NCBI RefSeq assembly: GCF_002289565.1
Contig: NZ_NTFY01000098.1
Span: forward strand, 1 to 44,016
Direction of reading: 5' to 3'
Source: Rhodopirellula sp. SM50
Lineage (GTDB): Bacteria > Planctomycetota > Planctomycetia > Pirellulales > Pirellulaceae
DNA: 44,016 nucleotides
Position 1 is the first letter of the stretch. Each line of letters starts with the position of its first letter. A program made the position numbers and the translations under genes. The notes beneath the pieces are model-generated. The model worked only from the letters and a program-made list of their open reading frames with translations. It had not been told where the DNA came from and searched no databases. Positions 44,011 through 44,016 of this stretch are shown here, piece after piece.

Positions 44011-44016
44011 TCGAAC

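Overview
The window looks like a chromosomal segment of a planctomycete, most likely a member of the Pirellulaceae (Rhodopirellula/Stieleria-like). The reasons are the DUF1559 pseudopilin-type protein, a sulfatase, a Tat-exported Gfo/Idh/MocA oxidoreductase, large proteins joining c-type heme motifs to DUF1080 or redoxin domains, a Ser/Thr kinase with an extracytoplasmic sensor, ECF sigma factors, a PEP-CTERM protein, roughly 60% GC, few obvious Shine-Dalgarno sites and long palindromic intergenic repeats. This is recognition from the sequence alone; no database search was possible. No rRNA, tRNA, CRISPR array, complete insertion sequence or prophage was seen.

Layout. 1-11206 (mostly +): a VWA/glutamine-amidotransferase-like membrane protein, a secreted CAP protein, a PNPOx-like flavoprotein on the opposite strand, then an ECF sigma factor overlapping by ATGA a 1684-residue protein that joins an anti-sigma-like N-terminus to a thioester alpha-2-macroglobulin. 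11207-16445 (mostly -): an exported oxidoreductase, a small unknown protein (+), an RlmM/FtsJ-like RNA methyltransferase and an amidohydrolase. 16439-20990: a transmembrane kinase, an FHA protein and a radical SAM protein. 21489-28389: a TolC-like channel, an unknown two-module protein, a sulfatase, an alpha/beta hydrolase and a double DinB protein. 28519-32233: an FHA-GAF-class III cyclase, two striking tandem repeat arrays, a small M41-like metalloprotease and a DUF1559 protein. 32300-37413: a penta-heme-motif DUF1080/PA14 protein followed by a beta-propeller protein. 37453-42670 (all -): a redoxin/heme/copper-monooxygenase-like/EF-hand protein, a second ECF sigma factor, then a BLH phosphatase-like protein, a TauE/SafE transporter and a ZIP-like membrane protein. 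42983-43909: a fructosamine kinase.

Genes that plausibly work together are the sigma/macroglobulin pair (envelope surveillance), the kinase and nearby FHA protein (phospho-signalling), the DUF1080-cytochrome and propeller pair (extracytoplasmic oxidative carbohydrate metabolism), and the BLH-TauE/SafE-ZIP-like cluster (sulfur or metal stress). The intergenic DNA is unusually structured. At least four palindromic or dispersed repeat families recur within the window, and one 285-bp divergent intergenic region consists almost entirely of 7-mer and 8-mer tandem arrays.
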